DNA of 64,000 nucleotides from Bryobacter aggregatus MPL3 (GCF_000702445.1 NZ_JNIF01000003.1:2790001-2854000); one strand, 5' to 3'; positions 26,601 to 36,025 are shown, counted from the stretch's first letter. Made by a program: numbers and translations. The notes: generated by a model not told the origin, from the sequence alone.

Positions 26601-26651
26601 CTAGGACGCGAGGCCTCTAGTACTACCGTCTAGTGGACTAGCAATGCTAGT
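26601..26651. promoter_or_regulatory. CTAG-rich overlapping palindromes, likely operator
   Basis: Five CTAG words occur within 50 bp (26601, 26617, 26630, 26638, 26647). The last three form two overlapping palindromes sharing one half-site: CTAGTGGACTAG (26630-26641) and the perfect ACTAGCA-A-TGCTAGT (26637-26651). TAGTACTA (26618-26625) is a further self-complementary word. It ends 36 bp before the start of the TonB-dependent receptor, a position suited to repression or activation of that gene. Confidence 0.45.
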
Positions 26652-26687
26652 CTGAGGTAACGGCCAATTCAAGGGGGTCACGATTTC

Positions 26688-29600
26688 ATGAGTATTCGTT
26701 TCGGTGTCTTTTTCCTTTCCGCATTTCTTTGCGCCACTTCGATTTTTTCCCAAACCTCAGGCAGAATTTCGGGCACGGTTACAGATGCGTCCGGGGCTGC
26801 GATTCCTGGCGCGGCGGTAGAACTCTTTGTGGCCGGAGGATTGTCGCCGGTGGCAAAGACAAGTTCTGGCGCCGATGGGAATTTCGCGTTGGCAGGAATC
26901 CGTCCTGAGATCTACGATATTGCTGTTTCCGCTACCGGATTCCGCAAGGAAGTGCAGCGCGGCATCAAGGTGGATACCAGTACGGAACTGCCTCTCAAGC
27001 CTTTCAGGCTGGAGTTGTCAGCGACCAATGAATCGATCGAAGTGTCCGCTGAGTCGGCGGTGGTGCAGACCGCTTCGGCGGAAGTTTCGACGACGGTGAC
27101 CAATGCACAGTTGCGGCTGCTGCCTTCTCTGAACCGGAGCCCGGTCGGGCTTCTGAGGACGCAGGCCGGCGTATCGTCGAACGCAAAAACTCCCACAGTG
27201 GTCAATGGCTTGCGGCCTTCTTTTGCGAATGTCACTCTCGATGGTGTCAATATCAACGACAACTATATCCGGACCAATTCGCTTGATTTTCAGCCGAACC
27301 TGCTGTTGCTCGATCAGGTGGCCGAGGCGACGGTCATTACCTCAAACGCGAGTCCAGCTTTGGGGAACGGTGCGGCGCAGGTGAATCTCTCGACGCCTTC
27401 CGGCACCAATCAGTATCACGGTGCATTGGTCTGGCTCAATCGGAACAATGCGCTCGCCTCCAATACCTGGTTCAACAATGCCAGCAGGGTGGCCCGGCCT
27501 TTTCTCAATCAGAATCAGTTTGGCGGTTCGCTCGGTGGAGCGATCAAGAAAGACAAGCTGTTTTTCTATACGAACTACGAAGGGCTTCGCCTGCGGCAGC
27601 AGACGGCGGTCACGCGGACGGTGCTGCGCGAGGATGCGCGCAATGGCATTTTCACGTATCAGGATACGGCCGGCAATTTGCGGAAGGTGAATCTTCTGGC
27701 GGCGGCGGGACTGTCCGCGGATCCCCGCACTGCGGCAATGATCAAGGCCATCCCTTCGTCGAGCGTGATCAATCGCAATGACATTGGCGATGGGCTGAAT
27801 ACCGGTGGTTATGGCTTCAATCTCCGGAGCAATCGGAACCGGGACAATGTTCTCGGAAAGATGGACTATGTACTTTCGACGAAGCATTCGTTTGCGGGTA
27901 CCTTCACCTGGAATCGCGATGTTCTTGACCGTACCGACACAACCATCATGACGAACTTCGATACGGTTCCTGTGGTGACCAATGATTCCTCGCCGAAGCT
28001 CGTTTCGGTCACGTATCGCTGGAGTCCCAGTGCAACTTTTACGAATGAGCTGCGTGGTGGCTTCAATTTAACTTCGGCGCCTTTCTTGACGAGCCAGAAA
28101 TTTGATAACGAGATTATCGCGCCGCCACAAGTGAGTGGGGTGAATCTTTTCAATAACCCGGTCAATGCTTTTCGCGCGAACGGAAGAGATACGAATACCT
28201 ACAACATGCAGAACAACGCAACGTGGGTGAAAGGGCGCCACTCCTTCCAGTTCGGCTACCAAAGCCAATGGATCCGCGTGCGGAGCTACAACGATACTGG
28301 CATCACGCCAACTTATACCCTTGGCATCAGCGCATCGAACCCCGTAAATATTGCCTCTTCGCTTCCTGCGATCAGTTCGGCAAACAAGAACGTTGCCGAT
28401 GCACTGCTTGCGCTGCACGCTGGCTTTGTCACCTCGGTGACGCAGAACTTTCAGGTGAAAGACCGGACGAGTGGATTTGTTCCTGGACAGAGCAATGTCC
28501 GGAAATATACAAGTGATAATTACGCTGGATATTTCCAGGACAAATGGCGTGCCCATCGCCGGCTCACCTTGACGGGAGGAGTCCGCTGGGATTATTTCGC
28601 CCCGGTGACCGAAGAGAATTCGCTCGCTCTCCTGCCGGTATTGAACGGACAGACTCCGATTCAGGCGATGATGAATCCGCTCGGGACCCTCGACTTCGCC
28701 GGGAATTCGGTGGGCCGCTCCTGGTACAAGAAGGACCTCAACAATTTTGCGCCGAACGTGGGGCTGGCCTATGACATCTTCGGTGATGGGAAGACCAGCT
28801 TTCGCGCCGGTTACAGTGTCAATTTCGCAAACGACGAATTCATTCGTGCGCTGGAGAACAGCGTGATCACCAATACAGGGTTGACCTCGACGGTTACGAC
28901 GACGAATTTGGTAGCCCGCGCTTCTGCGCTGCCGGCTGTCGTGACGCCTGCTTATAAGGTGCCTCGTACTTATGCGGACAACTATGCGCTCGACCCGACT
29001 TCGGCAATTGGTCTTCCCGATCCGAATCTGGTGACGCCTTATGTGCAGCAGTGGTCGGCTGGAATTCAGCGGGAGATCGCCCGTGGCGTTTTGGAGGTGC
29101 GTTATGTGGGCAATCGCGCGACGAAGCAGTTCCGCGCCTTTGACTATAACCAAGTGCTGATCGATGTTCCCGGCTACAAGACAGACTTCGTGAATGCCCG
29201 CCGGAACGGACAGCTAGCTCAGGCCGCCGGCCGAGCCTTCAACCCGGAATACAACCCGGCCATCGCGGGCAGCACGCCGCTGCCGTTCTTCGATCAGATG
29301 CCGGGCGCGCTGCTGACGAATGGCACGATCAGCGGTTTGATCCAGCGCGGCGAGATCGGTGAGCTGGCGAACACCTATCAGAGCAACTTGCTGAATGCAC
29401 CGTTCAACTTCTATCGCAATTCGAATGCGGTGGGCGTCAACATGATGACCAACTATTCGAACTCGAACTACAACTCGATGCAGATCGACTTCACCCGCCG
29501 CTACCAACGCGGCTTTTACTTCCAGGCGAACTATGTGTGGTCCAAGACCCTGAGCGATACCACCGGCGATTCGCAGACGCGCTTTGATCCTTTCCTCGAC

Positions 29601-30266
29601 ATCAATAATGCGAAGCTCGAGTACTCGCCCACCTTGTTTGATCTGCGCCATCAGTTCAAGCTGAACAGTGCCTATGAACTTCCGTTTGGCCATGGACATC
29701 GGCTTTCGGGTGGCAAGGGACTGAACCAGGTGATTGGAGGCTGGACGCTGTCCACCTTTATCACCGTGAGTTCCGGGTCTCCCTTCACCATCTTGAGCGG
29801 CCGCGGGACGCTGAACCGGCAGGGACGGTCGACGACGACCAACACGGCGGTGAGCACGCTGAGCTATGACCAGATCAATGCGCTGTCGGGCGTCCGGATG
29901 ACGGGCAATGGGCCTTACTATTACGCCGCTTCGATGATTGGTCCCGATACGCGCGCCGTTGCCTCCGACGGGAGCGCGCCCTTTGCGGGCCAGGTTTTCT
30001 TCAACCCGGGCCCTGGGGACGTGGGTAGCCTCGGCCGCCGTGTCTTCTACGGTCCGATTTTCAAGAATGTGGACGCAGCGATCCAGAAGCGGACGTATCT
30101 GACCGAGAGTCAATACTTCGATCTGCGCATGGAAGCGTTTAACGCAACCAATTCGGTGAGCTTCGATGTGCCGAACTACAACATCAACAATACGAATTTC
30201 GGACGGATCACAACGACACAGTCCGATCGCCGGATCGTGCAGTTCAGTCTGTATTACCGCTTTTAA
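26688..30266 (+). CDS. Oar-like TonB-dependent outer-membrane receptor
   Basis: A 1192-residue outer-membrane protein. After the signal peptide (about 1-22) comes a carboxypeptidase-regulatory-like domain (SGRISGTVTDASGAAIPGAAV to about residue 105), then a plug region (about 115-240, with LNRSPVGLLRTQAGVSS and VNGLRPSFANVTLDGVNIND) and a long beta-barrel ending in the aromatic-terminated strand RRIVQFSLYYRF, typical of outer-membrane insertion by BamA. Such receptors are very numerous in Solibacter-like acidobacteria and probably import oligosaccharides or other polymers; the ligand here is unknown. An AAGGGGG ribosome site precedes the ATG. A palindromic CTAG region lies just upstream, and a hairpin terminator follows. 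Confidence 0.88.
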   Translation: MSIRFGVFFLSAFLCATSIFSQTSGRISGTVTDASGAAIPGAAVELFVAGGLSPVAKTSSGADGNFALAGIRPEIYDIAVSATGFRKEVQRGIKVDTSTELPLKPFRLELSATNESIEVSAESAVVQTASAEVSTTVTNAQLRLLPSLNRSPVGLLRTQAGVSSNAKTPTVVNGLRPSFANVTLDGVNINDNYIRTNSLDFQPNLLLLDQVAEATVITSNASPALGNGAAQVNLSTPSGTNQYHGALVWLNRNNALASNTWFNNASRVARPFLNQNQFGGSLGGAIKKDKLFFYTNYEGLRLRQQTAVTRTVLREDARNGIFTYQDTAGNLRKVNLLAAAGLSADPRTAAMIKAIPSSSVINRNDIGDGLNTGGYGFNLRSNRNRDNVLGKMDYVLSTKHSFAGTFTWNRDVLDRTDTTIMTNFDTVPVVTNDSSPKLVSVTYRWSPSATFTNELRGGFNLTSAPFLTSQKFDNEIIAPPQVSGVNLFNNPVNAFRANGRDTNTYNMQNNATWVKGRHSFQFGYQSQWIRVRSYNDTGITPTYTLGISASNPVNIASSLPAISSANKNVADALLALHAGFVTSVTQNFQVKDRTSGFVPGQSNVRKYTSDNYAGYFQDKWRAHRRLTLTGGVRWDYFAPVTEENSLALLPVLNGQTPIQAMMNPLGTLDFAGNSVGRSWYKKDLNNFAPNVGLAYDIFGDGKTSFRAGYSVNFANDEFIRALENSVITNTGLTSTVTTTNLVARASALPAVVTPAYKVPRTYADNYALDPTSAIGLPDPNLVTPYVQQWSAGIQREIARGVLEVRYVGNRATKQFRAFDYNQVLIDVPGYKTDFVNARRNGQLAQAAGRAFNPEYNPAIAGSTPLPFFDQMPGALLTNGTISGLIQRGEIGELANTYQSNLLNAPFNFYRNSNAVGVNMMTNYSNSNYNSMQIDFTRRYQRGFYFQANYVWSKTLSDTTGDSQTRFDPFLDINNAKLEYSPTLFDLRHQFKLNSAYELPFGHGHRLSGGKGLNQVIGGWTLSTFITVSSGSPFTILSGRGTLNRQGRSTTTNTAVSTLSYDQINALSGVRMTGNGPYYYAASMIGPDTRAVASDGSAPFAGQVFFNPGPGDVGSLGRRVFYGPIFKNVDAAIQKRTYLTESQYFDLRMEAFNATNSVSFDVPNYNINNTNFGRITTTQSDRRIVQFSLYYRF

Positions 30267-30297
30267 GCGAGATCCATTTCTTAATTGGAACAGCGGG

Positions 30298-30325
30298 CCC
30301 ACGGTGAAAGCCGTGGGTCTTCGCT
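30298..30325 (+). terminator. Intrinsic terminator after the Oar-like receptor
   Basis: CCCACGG (30298-30304) and CCGTGGG (30311-30317) form a 7-bp stem with a 6-nt loop, followed by TCTTCGCT. It lies 31 bp after the stop codon. The T-run is weak. Confidence 0.6.
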
Positions 30326-30596
30326 ATTGTTACGCCTCAATTTCAGAGGTGTGAAAAAGCCGTGAAGTATACACTTCGGCGTGGTGTATCCCTTGCTCTT
30401 CTGATCCCAAATTTCATATCCTGGAGGGAGTCGCCTCACGCGTGAAAATCTGGGCCAGAAGGCTCAAAGATTCACAAAAATCGCAAATAATGCAACCGCT
30501 TGCGTTGACAATCCGTCGGGCGCGATCTACCCTTCATATAGTCATCGCGGTTTCATCGGTGTGACAACGAATCCAAAGTGTACGGGGGGTCCAGGA
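30326..30596 (+). promoter_or_regulatory. Upstream region and candidate promoter of the CarD gene
   Basis: This is the rest of the 330-bp gap before the CarD gene and holds no other gene. TTGACA at 30505-30510 is a perfect -35. TACCCT at 30528-30533 is a partial -10 at 17-bp spacing, giving a leader of roughly 55-60 nt. The leader ends in AGGA 1-2 nt before the start codon and a G-rich run further upstream. Confidence 0.4.
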
Positions 30597-31106
30597 ATGA
30601 CCTTTCAAATCGGCGAAAAAGTGGTTTACCCAAATCATGGAGTCGGTACGATTGAAAACATCAGCGTTCGATCTTTCGGAAGTCAGAACGAACGTTTCTA
30701 TTTGCTCCGTTTAGCTTATAGTTCCATGACCGTTATGGTGCCCTTCTCCCACGCGGAAGAAGTCGGCCTCCGTAAAGTCACCCGGAACACCGAAGTCGCG
30801 AAAGTTCTGAACTTTCTCGCCTCCGGAACTCCTCGCTGGAATCCTGACTGGAAACACCGCTTCAAGGAAAATACCGAGAAGATGGGTAAGGGTTCCCTTT
30901 ACGAGATCGCAGAAGTTTTTAAAACGCTTTTGTTGATCCAAGGCGATAAGCCGCTCAGCTTCCGTGAGAAGAAGATGCTGGAGCGCAGCCGTCAGATGTT
31001 GTTGGCTGAAGTTGCTATTTCTCGTGCATTGGCCGAAAAAGAAGCAATTGAGATGTTGGATCGTTCGCTCCAAAAGTCGAAGCTGCATTTTCCAGAACCG
31101 ATTTAA
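30597..31106 (+). CDS. CarD/CdnL-type RNA-polymerase-binding regulator
   Basis: A 169-residue cytoplasmic protein of the CarD_CdnL_TRCF family. The N-terminal Tudor-like RNA-polymerase-interaction domain starts MTFQIGEKVVYPNHGVGTIE and includes FYLLRLAYSSMTVMVPF. The C-terminal half is an all-helical DNA-contacting domain (SLYEIAEVFKTLLLIQGDKPLSFREKKMLERSRQ-type sequence) that in relatives stabilises open promoter complexes, notably at rRNA promoters. An upstream in-frame ATG exists, but the family start and a ribosome site favour 30597. It has its own promoter and a strong terminator, so it is a monocistronic unit between the receptor and the zinc-ribbon protein genes. Confidence 0.92.
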   Translation: MTFQIGEKVVYPNHGVGTIENISVRSFGSQNERFYLLRLAYSSMTVMVPFSHAEEVGLRKVTRNTEVAKVLNFLASGTPRWNPDWKHRFKENTEKMGKGSLYEIAEVFKTLLLIQGDKPLSFREKKMLERSRQMLLAEVAISRALAEKEAIEMLDRSLQKSKLHFPEPI

Positions 31107-31126
31107 GACCTTTTCTATTCCAAACA

Positions 31127-31161
31127 AAAAGCGCCGGCGGAAGCTGGCGCTTTTGCTTTTT
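31127..31161 (+). terminator. Intrinsic terminator after the CarD gene
   Basis: AAAAGCGCC (31127-31135) and GGCGCTTTT (31146-31154) form a 9-bp stem with a 10-nt loop. The T-run continues as GCTTTTT. It lies 20 bp after the stop codon. Confidence 0.85.
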
Positions 31162-31223
31162 GGAGTGAGGGCTAAGGAAGTTGCGGGAGTCTGCCGATAA
31201 ATGAGAGGACGGAAGTGTCTCTC

Positions 31224-33674
31224 ATGGTTTGTCTGTACTGCGGCAAAAAACTCCCGATCGTCAAAAAGCTGACGGCTGAGGAGTTTTGTTCGGTGGCGCA
31301 CCGGCGGGCTTTCCATGCGGAGCAGGAACAACTTGCGGTTGCCAGTCTGCTGGAACAGCAGCAACGGATGCGGCCCTATCGCTCCCAGTCCGCGCTCGAG
31401 CCTCCAGCGGTGCAGGAGACTCCCCTTTCCCCCAAGACTTCGGTGCTCTCCTCGCGGGGCGGTGCGGAATCCATCTGGCAGGGCGCTGCTCCTTTAGCCG
31501 CTGCCATCCTTCCCCTCGAGCCCACTACGAATCTTTCTCCGGCCCCGGTGAGAAATGGCTTGGCCGCGCCCCAATCTGGCGTTCAACTCTTCGAGCCTCG
31601 CGGATGTGTTGGGGTGGAGGAGGCAATGCAGGCGCTTTCTCTGTCGCAGATGCTTCTGCCCCCATCGCCGCTCCCCGTGCCTACGGAACAGGCGGACAAG
31701 TGTTGGATGCCTGCCGCGCTGGAGGAGTTTACTTCTGTCTCCATCGCGGCTCGCTTCCTGAAGACTGCGTCGGGGCAGGCTAGCTTGCCGGAGTTGCCGA
31801 TGCCCGGGGTGATGGCTTTGCCTCATCTGGACTTGCACCCGGAGTCCCCGGCTGTGCCGGAAGAAGTTGATTTCGACATGGATCTTGGGGAGAGTGCTTG
31901 TCTTGCCCTGCTGCCGGGTTGCGCGGTGCGGCCTCCGGACCGGTTGCCGGTGGCGTCTGCAAAGGGGCTACAGCGTTTGGGCGCGATACTCCTGCCGGTT
32001 GGCAACGGACAGTGCCTGAGCCAGACTCGGCCTGCCTTTGCGTCGGTTCTTGAGCCGCAGGCGTTGGTTGGGGCGGCGGGGCTGGCGGAGGTACGGGATT
32101 GCTCCACAGGGCCCCTGCGTGCCGAGGCTCCGGTGCAGATTGATTCTGGGTTTCTGGCATTGGCTTCGCTTGAGTGGAACGCGCTTGCGGAGGATCTGGC
32201 GCTTCCGATCGAGGCGAAACGAAGTCCCTTCGCCCCGCCAGCCTCGCAAAACGCGGCTGTTTCCGGAGCGCCTGTTCACCCGGTGCGGACTTCGGCGCCG
32301 TTGGCGAGGGCGGTGAGCTTGGGGGGCGCTGTCCCCCGTTTCTTCTCCCGGCCGAAGGCGGTTGCTCCCCGGGAAGCGAATTTGCTCTCTGCGGAATCCG
32401 TTCCCTTTGCCGCGCCTCCCGTGGCGATTGCCGCGGCGAGGGAGACGAACGCCAGGGGCTTGGATTGGGGGACGCTTGGGGGCCGATTCGAAACAGAACT
32501 ATTGCCCTTGCCGTCCGTCGTTTTGGCGCCCAGGGGGCTACCGCCGATTGGGTTGGAAGCTTCGTGCTCCGCGTTGCCGACCAAGGGCCGGATTGTGGGC
32601 TTGCGTCGCTCCAGTCTTTGTGTGCTTCCTCCGGTGCTTGCGAGGGCCAAACTGGTTCCCGTTCCTGTGGCTCCGCTGTTGCGCCCACTGCGGCCGCGAT
32701 TGCATGAGGCAGTCCGGTTGGAGAATTTCACGATCCTCCTCCCCCGGCTCTCCCTCTCCATTCAGCAAAGCAAAGAGATCCATTCGCCCTTTGCCGCATT
32801 GAGTCAGCTTGCTGGTGGTACTTCCGACCTGTCCTGGAGCCGGCTGAAGAAGAGTTGGCAAGAGGCTCCCAACGATTTGCGCTGGATTGCGGTCGTGATC
32901 CCGATCGTGATCGGTCTGATCTGGTTGGCGAATAGTCCTGGCGCCAAAGGGAATTTGAAGCTCAGCGTGCGGAATCAATTGAGTTCTCTGGCTCCAAATG
33001 TCGGGGAACTGGTGCAGTCTGCCTTGAAGGAGGACTCATTGGCGAGCTTCCGGCAGGGAATCCAACGTCGCGCGGCGATCGAACTCAGTGATGACTTCCG
33101 GCAGGGACTCGGGGAGTGGAGTGGGAAGGGCGATTGGGCGCGCGGTTGGCGCTATGATCCGGCTGGCTTCCTGCGGCCTCGGCAGCTTGCGCTATACACG
33201 CCGAGCCTGGGGCTGGAAGACTACCGCTTTGAATTCCTGGGTGCAATTGAACAAAAAGCCCTATCGTGGGTGTTTCGTGCTGCCGATCTTAGGAATTACT
33301 ACGTGTCACGCCTTGAACTCACCCGGCCTGGGCCGATTCCAACGGTGGAGCTGGTTCGCTATGCGGTCCTTGACGGGAAAGCGGGGCCTCGCAAGGTGAT
33401 TCCGCTTCCTTTCCAGGGGCGGATGGACACGATCTATCGCGTGCGGCTCGATGTGAATGGATCTGATTTTGTGACGACCGTCCAGGGCCAGGTGGTGGAC
33501 GTGTTTACGGATGCCAGGCTGGCTCGAGGCGGAATCGGTTTCTACGCGGATGCAGGAGAAGATGCCCGCTTGCGATGGGTTGAGGTCTCTCACCAATATG
33601 ATTTTTTAGGCAGGCTTTGCGCCTTCCTCGTCCCTTATAACATTTCGAATTCAACTGTGAGGTCTGCGCCATGA
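31224..33674 (+). CDS. Zinc-ribbon, low-complexity, single-TM protein with C-terminal beta-sandwich
   Basis: An 816-residue protein of composite build. The N-terminus (MVCLYCGKKLPIVKKLTAEE, then FCSVAHRRAFH) is a short metal-binding ribbon with a CxxC plus later Cys/His pair. Residues about 50-535 are a long Pro/Ala/Leu-rich low-complexity region with no fold visible. A single membrane segment lies near residue 555 (WIAVVIPIVIGLIWLA). The last 190 residues form a beta-sandwich resembling a LamG/DUF1080-type fold (DDFRQGLGEWSGKGDWARGW, ARGGIGFYADAGEDARLRWV). Start at ATG 31224 or GTG 31215; GGAAG suits either. The stop overlaps the start of the TPR gene by ATGA, so the two are coupled. Function unknown. 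Confidence 0.6.
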   Translation: MVCLYCGKKLPIVKKLTAEEFCSVAHRRAFHAEQEQLAVASLLEQQQRMRPYRSQSALEPPAVQETPLSPKTSVLSSRGGAESIWQGAAPLAAAILPLEPTTNLSPAPVRNGLAAPQSGVQLFEPRGCVGVEEAMQALSLSQMLLPPSPLPVPTEQADKCWMPAALEEFTSVSIAARFLKTASGQASLPELPMPGVMALPHLDLHPESPAVPEEVDFDMDLGESACLALLPGCAVRPPDRLPVASAKGLQRLGAILLPVGNGQCLSQTRPAFASVLEPQALVGAAGLAEVRDCSTGPLRAEAPVQIDSGFLALASLEWNALAEDLALPIEAKRSPFAPPASQNAAVSGAPVHPVRTSAPLARAVSLGGAVPRFFSRPKAVAPREANLLSAESVPFAAPPVAIAAARETNARGLDWGTLGGRFETELLPLPSVVLAPRGLPPIGLEASCSALPTKGRIVGLRRSSLCVLPPVLARAKLVPVPVAPLLRPLRPRLHEAVRLENFTILLPRLSLSIQQSKEIHSPFAALSQLAGGTSDLSWSRLKKSWQEAPNDLRWIAVVIPIVIGLIWLANSPGAKGNLKLSVRNQLSSLAPNVGELVQSALKEDSLASFRQGIQRRAAIELSDDFRQGLGEWSGKGDWARGWRYDPAGFLRPRQLALYTPSLGLEDYRFEFLGAIEQKALSWVFRAADLRNYYVSRLELTRPGPIPTVELVRYAVLDGKAGPRKVIPLPFQGRMDTIYRVRLDVNGSDFVTTVQGQVVDVFTDARLARGGIGFYADAGEDARLRWVEVSHQYDFLGRLCAFLVPYNISNSTVRSAP

Positions 33675-35296
33675 CATTCCGGCGAAAGGAAAATTCGGCA
33701 CTGAAATCCAACGGACCCTTAACCGCTGGACTCCATAGCGAGGGCCAATCGGCTCTTGCGAGAGCTGTCGCACTCCATCTTGAGGGCAAACGGAAGGAGG
33801 CGCTGAAGGAAATTCACGACGCGCTTGATTCCGGCCAGCAAGACCCCGAGCTGTTTTCCGCTCGAGGGCATCTTCACTTCGAACTCGAGCAATTTGAAGA
33901 AGCTGCGCGCAGCTACCAGAAGTTGTTAGATCTCAATGCGAAACATCCTTCAGCGCACTTCAATCTCGCGGTCTGCTGCGAGAAGCTGGGGCGCTGGGCT
34001 GAGGCGGCGGATCACTTCCATAAAGCCTTGGAATTGCCCAGTGCCGGCGCGCAGACGCGTCTTGGACTGGGCGTGGCCTATCTCCATACGGACCGGGCGC
34101 CCCAGGCGCTGGATCTGTTTGAGCAGGTCTTGGCCGTCGATCCCGATCATGAAACCGCGCTGTTCGGCAAGGCTGTTTCGTTGCAACTGCTCAACCGGCT
34201 GGAGGAGGCTCTTGCTCTCTACAATACGATGCTGGAGCGGAATCCGAGTAGCGAAGAGGCGCTGGTCAATCTCATTACCATCGGGATTGCGTTGAAGGAT
34301 GTCAATATCATTCGCGTGCACTCCGAGAAGCTGCTTGAGATTCGTCCCTTCTCCCAGCCTGCCCTCGAAGGGCTGGCGACTTGTGCCTTTACAACGGCAG
34401 ACTACGAAGCGGCCGCGCGCTTCTGCCAGAAACTGGTGGAGTACACGCCCGATCATTTTGAGCGCTGGTTCAATCTGGGGGTGGCCTATCAGAAGCTCCA
34501 GCGGATGGAGCAGGCCCTGCAGGCCTATCAGGAAGCAACGCGGATTCGTCCTGACAGCGAACAGGCGCTGGTCAATCTGGGGATTGTCCGGCAGCAGCTT
34601 GGGGATCTCAAGGGCGCACGCGAATCCTATGAACTGGTGCTGAAGAAGAATCCGACGCTGACCGAAGTTCGCTATAACCTGGCCGTGCTGCTCGAATCAA
34701 CGGGTTCGCGGGAAGATGCGGAGCAGATTCTCGAGGCCTTGCTGAAAGAGAACTCCGAATCGGAAGAGATCTGGTTCCGCCTGGGCTTCCTGCGTCTGGA
34801 GCGAGGCGAGTTGCAGGGTGCGGTGCAGGCATATGAGACTTGCCTCGAAAAGCGTCCGAACTGGCCTGAAGCCCAGTTGAATCTGGGACTTGCGTATTGG
34901 CGGATCGGCGATCGGGATGCGGCCTCCCTGGCTTTCTCGAATGTGTTGCAGGCAGAACCCGGTTCGATGGACGCGCTCCGTGGGCTGGCGGCTCTTGCTG
35001 TCGAGAAGGGCGATCAGGAGCAGGCTCTCGAACTGCAGGCGAGATTGATCGATCTTGGGGAGCGTTCTCCCGAATTGTTCTACAACACCGGTTTGCTGCT
35101 GCAGAAGAGTGGCCAGGTGGAGGATGCGATTCGCCTCTATAAAGAAGCGTTGAGCGAGCGTCCCGGATTTGCCGAAGCGCTGCTGAATCTCGGTCATGCG
35201 CTCAAGACCCAGGGTCAGCAGGACGAGGCGCGGTTGTACTGGAGAAAGGCGCTCGAAGCCCGGCCGGAACTGGCGAAGGGCTATTTCGAGGCTTAG
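33671..35296 (+). CDS. Tetratricopeptide-repeat protein
   Basis: A 541-residue protein composed almost entirely of about 14-15 TPR units. Examples are LDLNAKHPSAHFNLAVCCEK, RIRPDSEQALVNLGIVRQQL and ERPGFAEALLNLGHALKTQG, with the usual A/G/P pattern at 34-residue intervals. No signal peptide or catalytic domain is present. It should act as a protein-protein scaffold. Its ATG overlaps the stop of the zinc-ribbon/membrane protein gene, so the two are probably produced in fixed ratio and may work together at the cytoplasmic side of the membrane. It ends 14 bp from the stop of a convergent gene, without a terminator between. Confidence 0.85.
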   Translation: MTFRRKENSALKSNGPLTAGLHSEGQSALARAVALHLEGKRKEALKEIHDALDSGQQDPELFSARGHLHFELEQFEEAARSYQKLLDLNAKHPSAHFNLAVCCEKLGRWAEAADHFHKALELPSAGAQTRLGLGVAYLHTDRAPQALDLFEQVLAVDPDHETALFGKAVSLQLLNRLEEALALYNTMLERNPSSEEALVNLITIGIALKDVNIIRVHSEKLLEIRPFSQPALEGLATCAFTTADYEAAARFCQKLVEYTPDHFERWFNLGVAYQKLQRMEQALQAYQEATRIRPDSEQALVNLGIVRQQLGDLKGARESYELVLKKNPTLTEVRYNLAVLLESTGSREDAEQILEALLKENSESEEIWFRLGFLRLERGELQGAVQAYETCLEKRPNWPEAQLNLGLAYWRIGDRDAASLAFSNVLQAEPGSMDALRGLAALAVEKGDQEQALELQARLIDLGERSPELFYNTGLLLQKSGQVEDAIRLYKEALSERPGFAEALLNLGHALKTQGQQDEARLYWRKALEARPELAKGYFEA

Positions 35297-35310
35297 ACCG
35301 CTCCGCCCAG

Positions 35311-35616
35311 CTATTCATTGACTCTGGCGGCTGCCTGTTCCAGTGCAGCCGCCAGTTCCATTTCACTCATTGTGGTGGAGATAAACAGTTCTTGCCGTGC
35401 GCCATCGCTCAGGGCAATCGCCTTGAAGCCGTTGGTGGTGGGGACGGTGATCCGTACACTCACCTTGCCTTTGGCATCGCGCACCTTCGCAATCCGTCCT
35501 GGTACCACGCTCCGAATTCCTTCGTTGTCCTCGAGAAGCCGTGCGAGCATCTTGCGGACGCCGCTCACAATCGAGTGCTCGATCTTCAACCGGTCGTTTG
35601 TGCTGCGAAGTCTCAT
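35311..35616 (-). CDS. DUF2103-like small protein
   Basis: A 101-residue protein. The segment RLKIEHSIVSGVRKMLARLLEDNEGIRSVVPGRI resembles the core of the DUF2103 family as I recall it, with an HS...G...L pattern and the VVPGRI box; this link is from memory and unverified. The second half is a beta-rich region with RITVPTTNGFKAIALSDGARQE and a final amphipathic helix. The ATG at 35616 was chosen over a TTG at 35661 because the added residues look unrelated and run into the divergent cupin start. The two divergent starts are 31 bp apart. Function unknown. Confidence 0.6.
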   Translation of the reverse strand: MRLRSTNDRLKIEHSIVSGVRKMLARLLEDNEGIRSVVPGRIAKVRDAKGKVSVRITVPTTNGFKAIALSDGARQELFISTTMSEMELAAALEQAAARVNE

Positions 35617-35647
35617 CCTATCGATATGATGAGGCCTGGGGGCTCTT

Positions 35648-36025
35648 GTGCGCAAAATCAATCTTTCAGAAAAATTTGGAGAGTTTCAGGATCATTGGTC
35701 CCCGAAGATCGTGGCTGAGCTCAATGGCCAGCATGTGAAGCTGGTCAAGTTTGCCGGTGAGTTCGTCTGGCATCACCATGATGAGGAGGACGAACTCTTC
35801 CTGGTGGTGGCAGGATCGTTTGTCATGGAGTGGCGGGATACTGCTGGGGTGGAGCGGGCCATTCCAATGGGCGTGGGGGAAATGCTGGTTGTGCCGCGTG
35901 GTGTAGAGCACCGGCCAGTTGCAGATGGGGAAGTGAGCGTAGTGTTGTTTGAGCCGGCCTCGACTCGCAATACGGGCAGTGCCGTGACCAGCGAGTTGAC
36001 GGTGGAAGATCCGGTCTACCTCTAG
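35648..36025 (+). CDS. Cupin-domain protein
   Basis: A 125-residue single-domain cupin with metal-binding motif 1 at FVWHHHDEEDELFLVVAGSF (His, His, Glu ligands) and motif 2 around VPRGVEHRPVADGE (His). It is similar to small cupins often annotated as mannose-6-phosphate-isomerase-like. The enzymatic or sensing role is unknown. Translation begins at GTG; a TATGAT hexamer and a G-run lie upstream. The gene is divergent from the DUF2103-like gene and is followed by the decayed transposase. Confidence 0.82.
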   Translation: MRKINLSEKFGEFQDHWSPKIVAELNGQHVKLVKFAGEFVWHHHDEEDELFLVVAGSFVMEWRDTAGVERAIPMGVGEMLVVPRGVEHRPVADGEVSVVLFEPASTRNTGSAVTSELTVEDPVYL

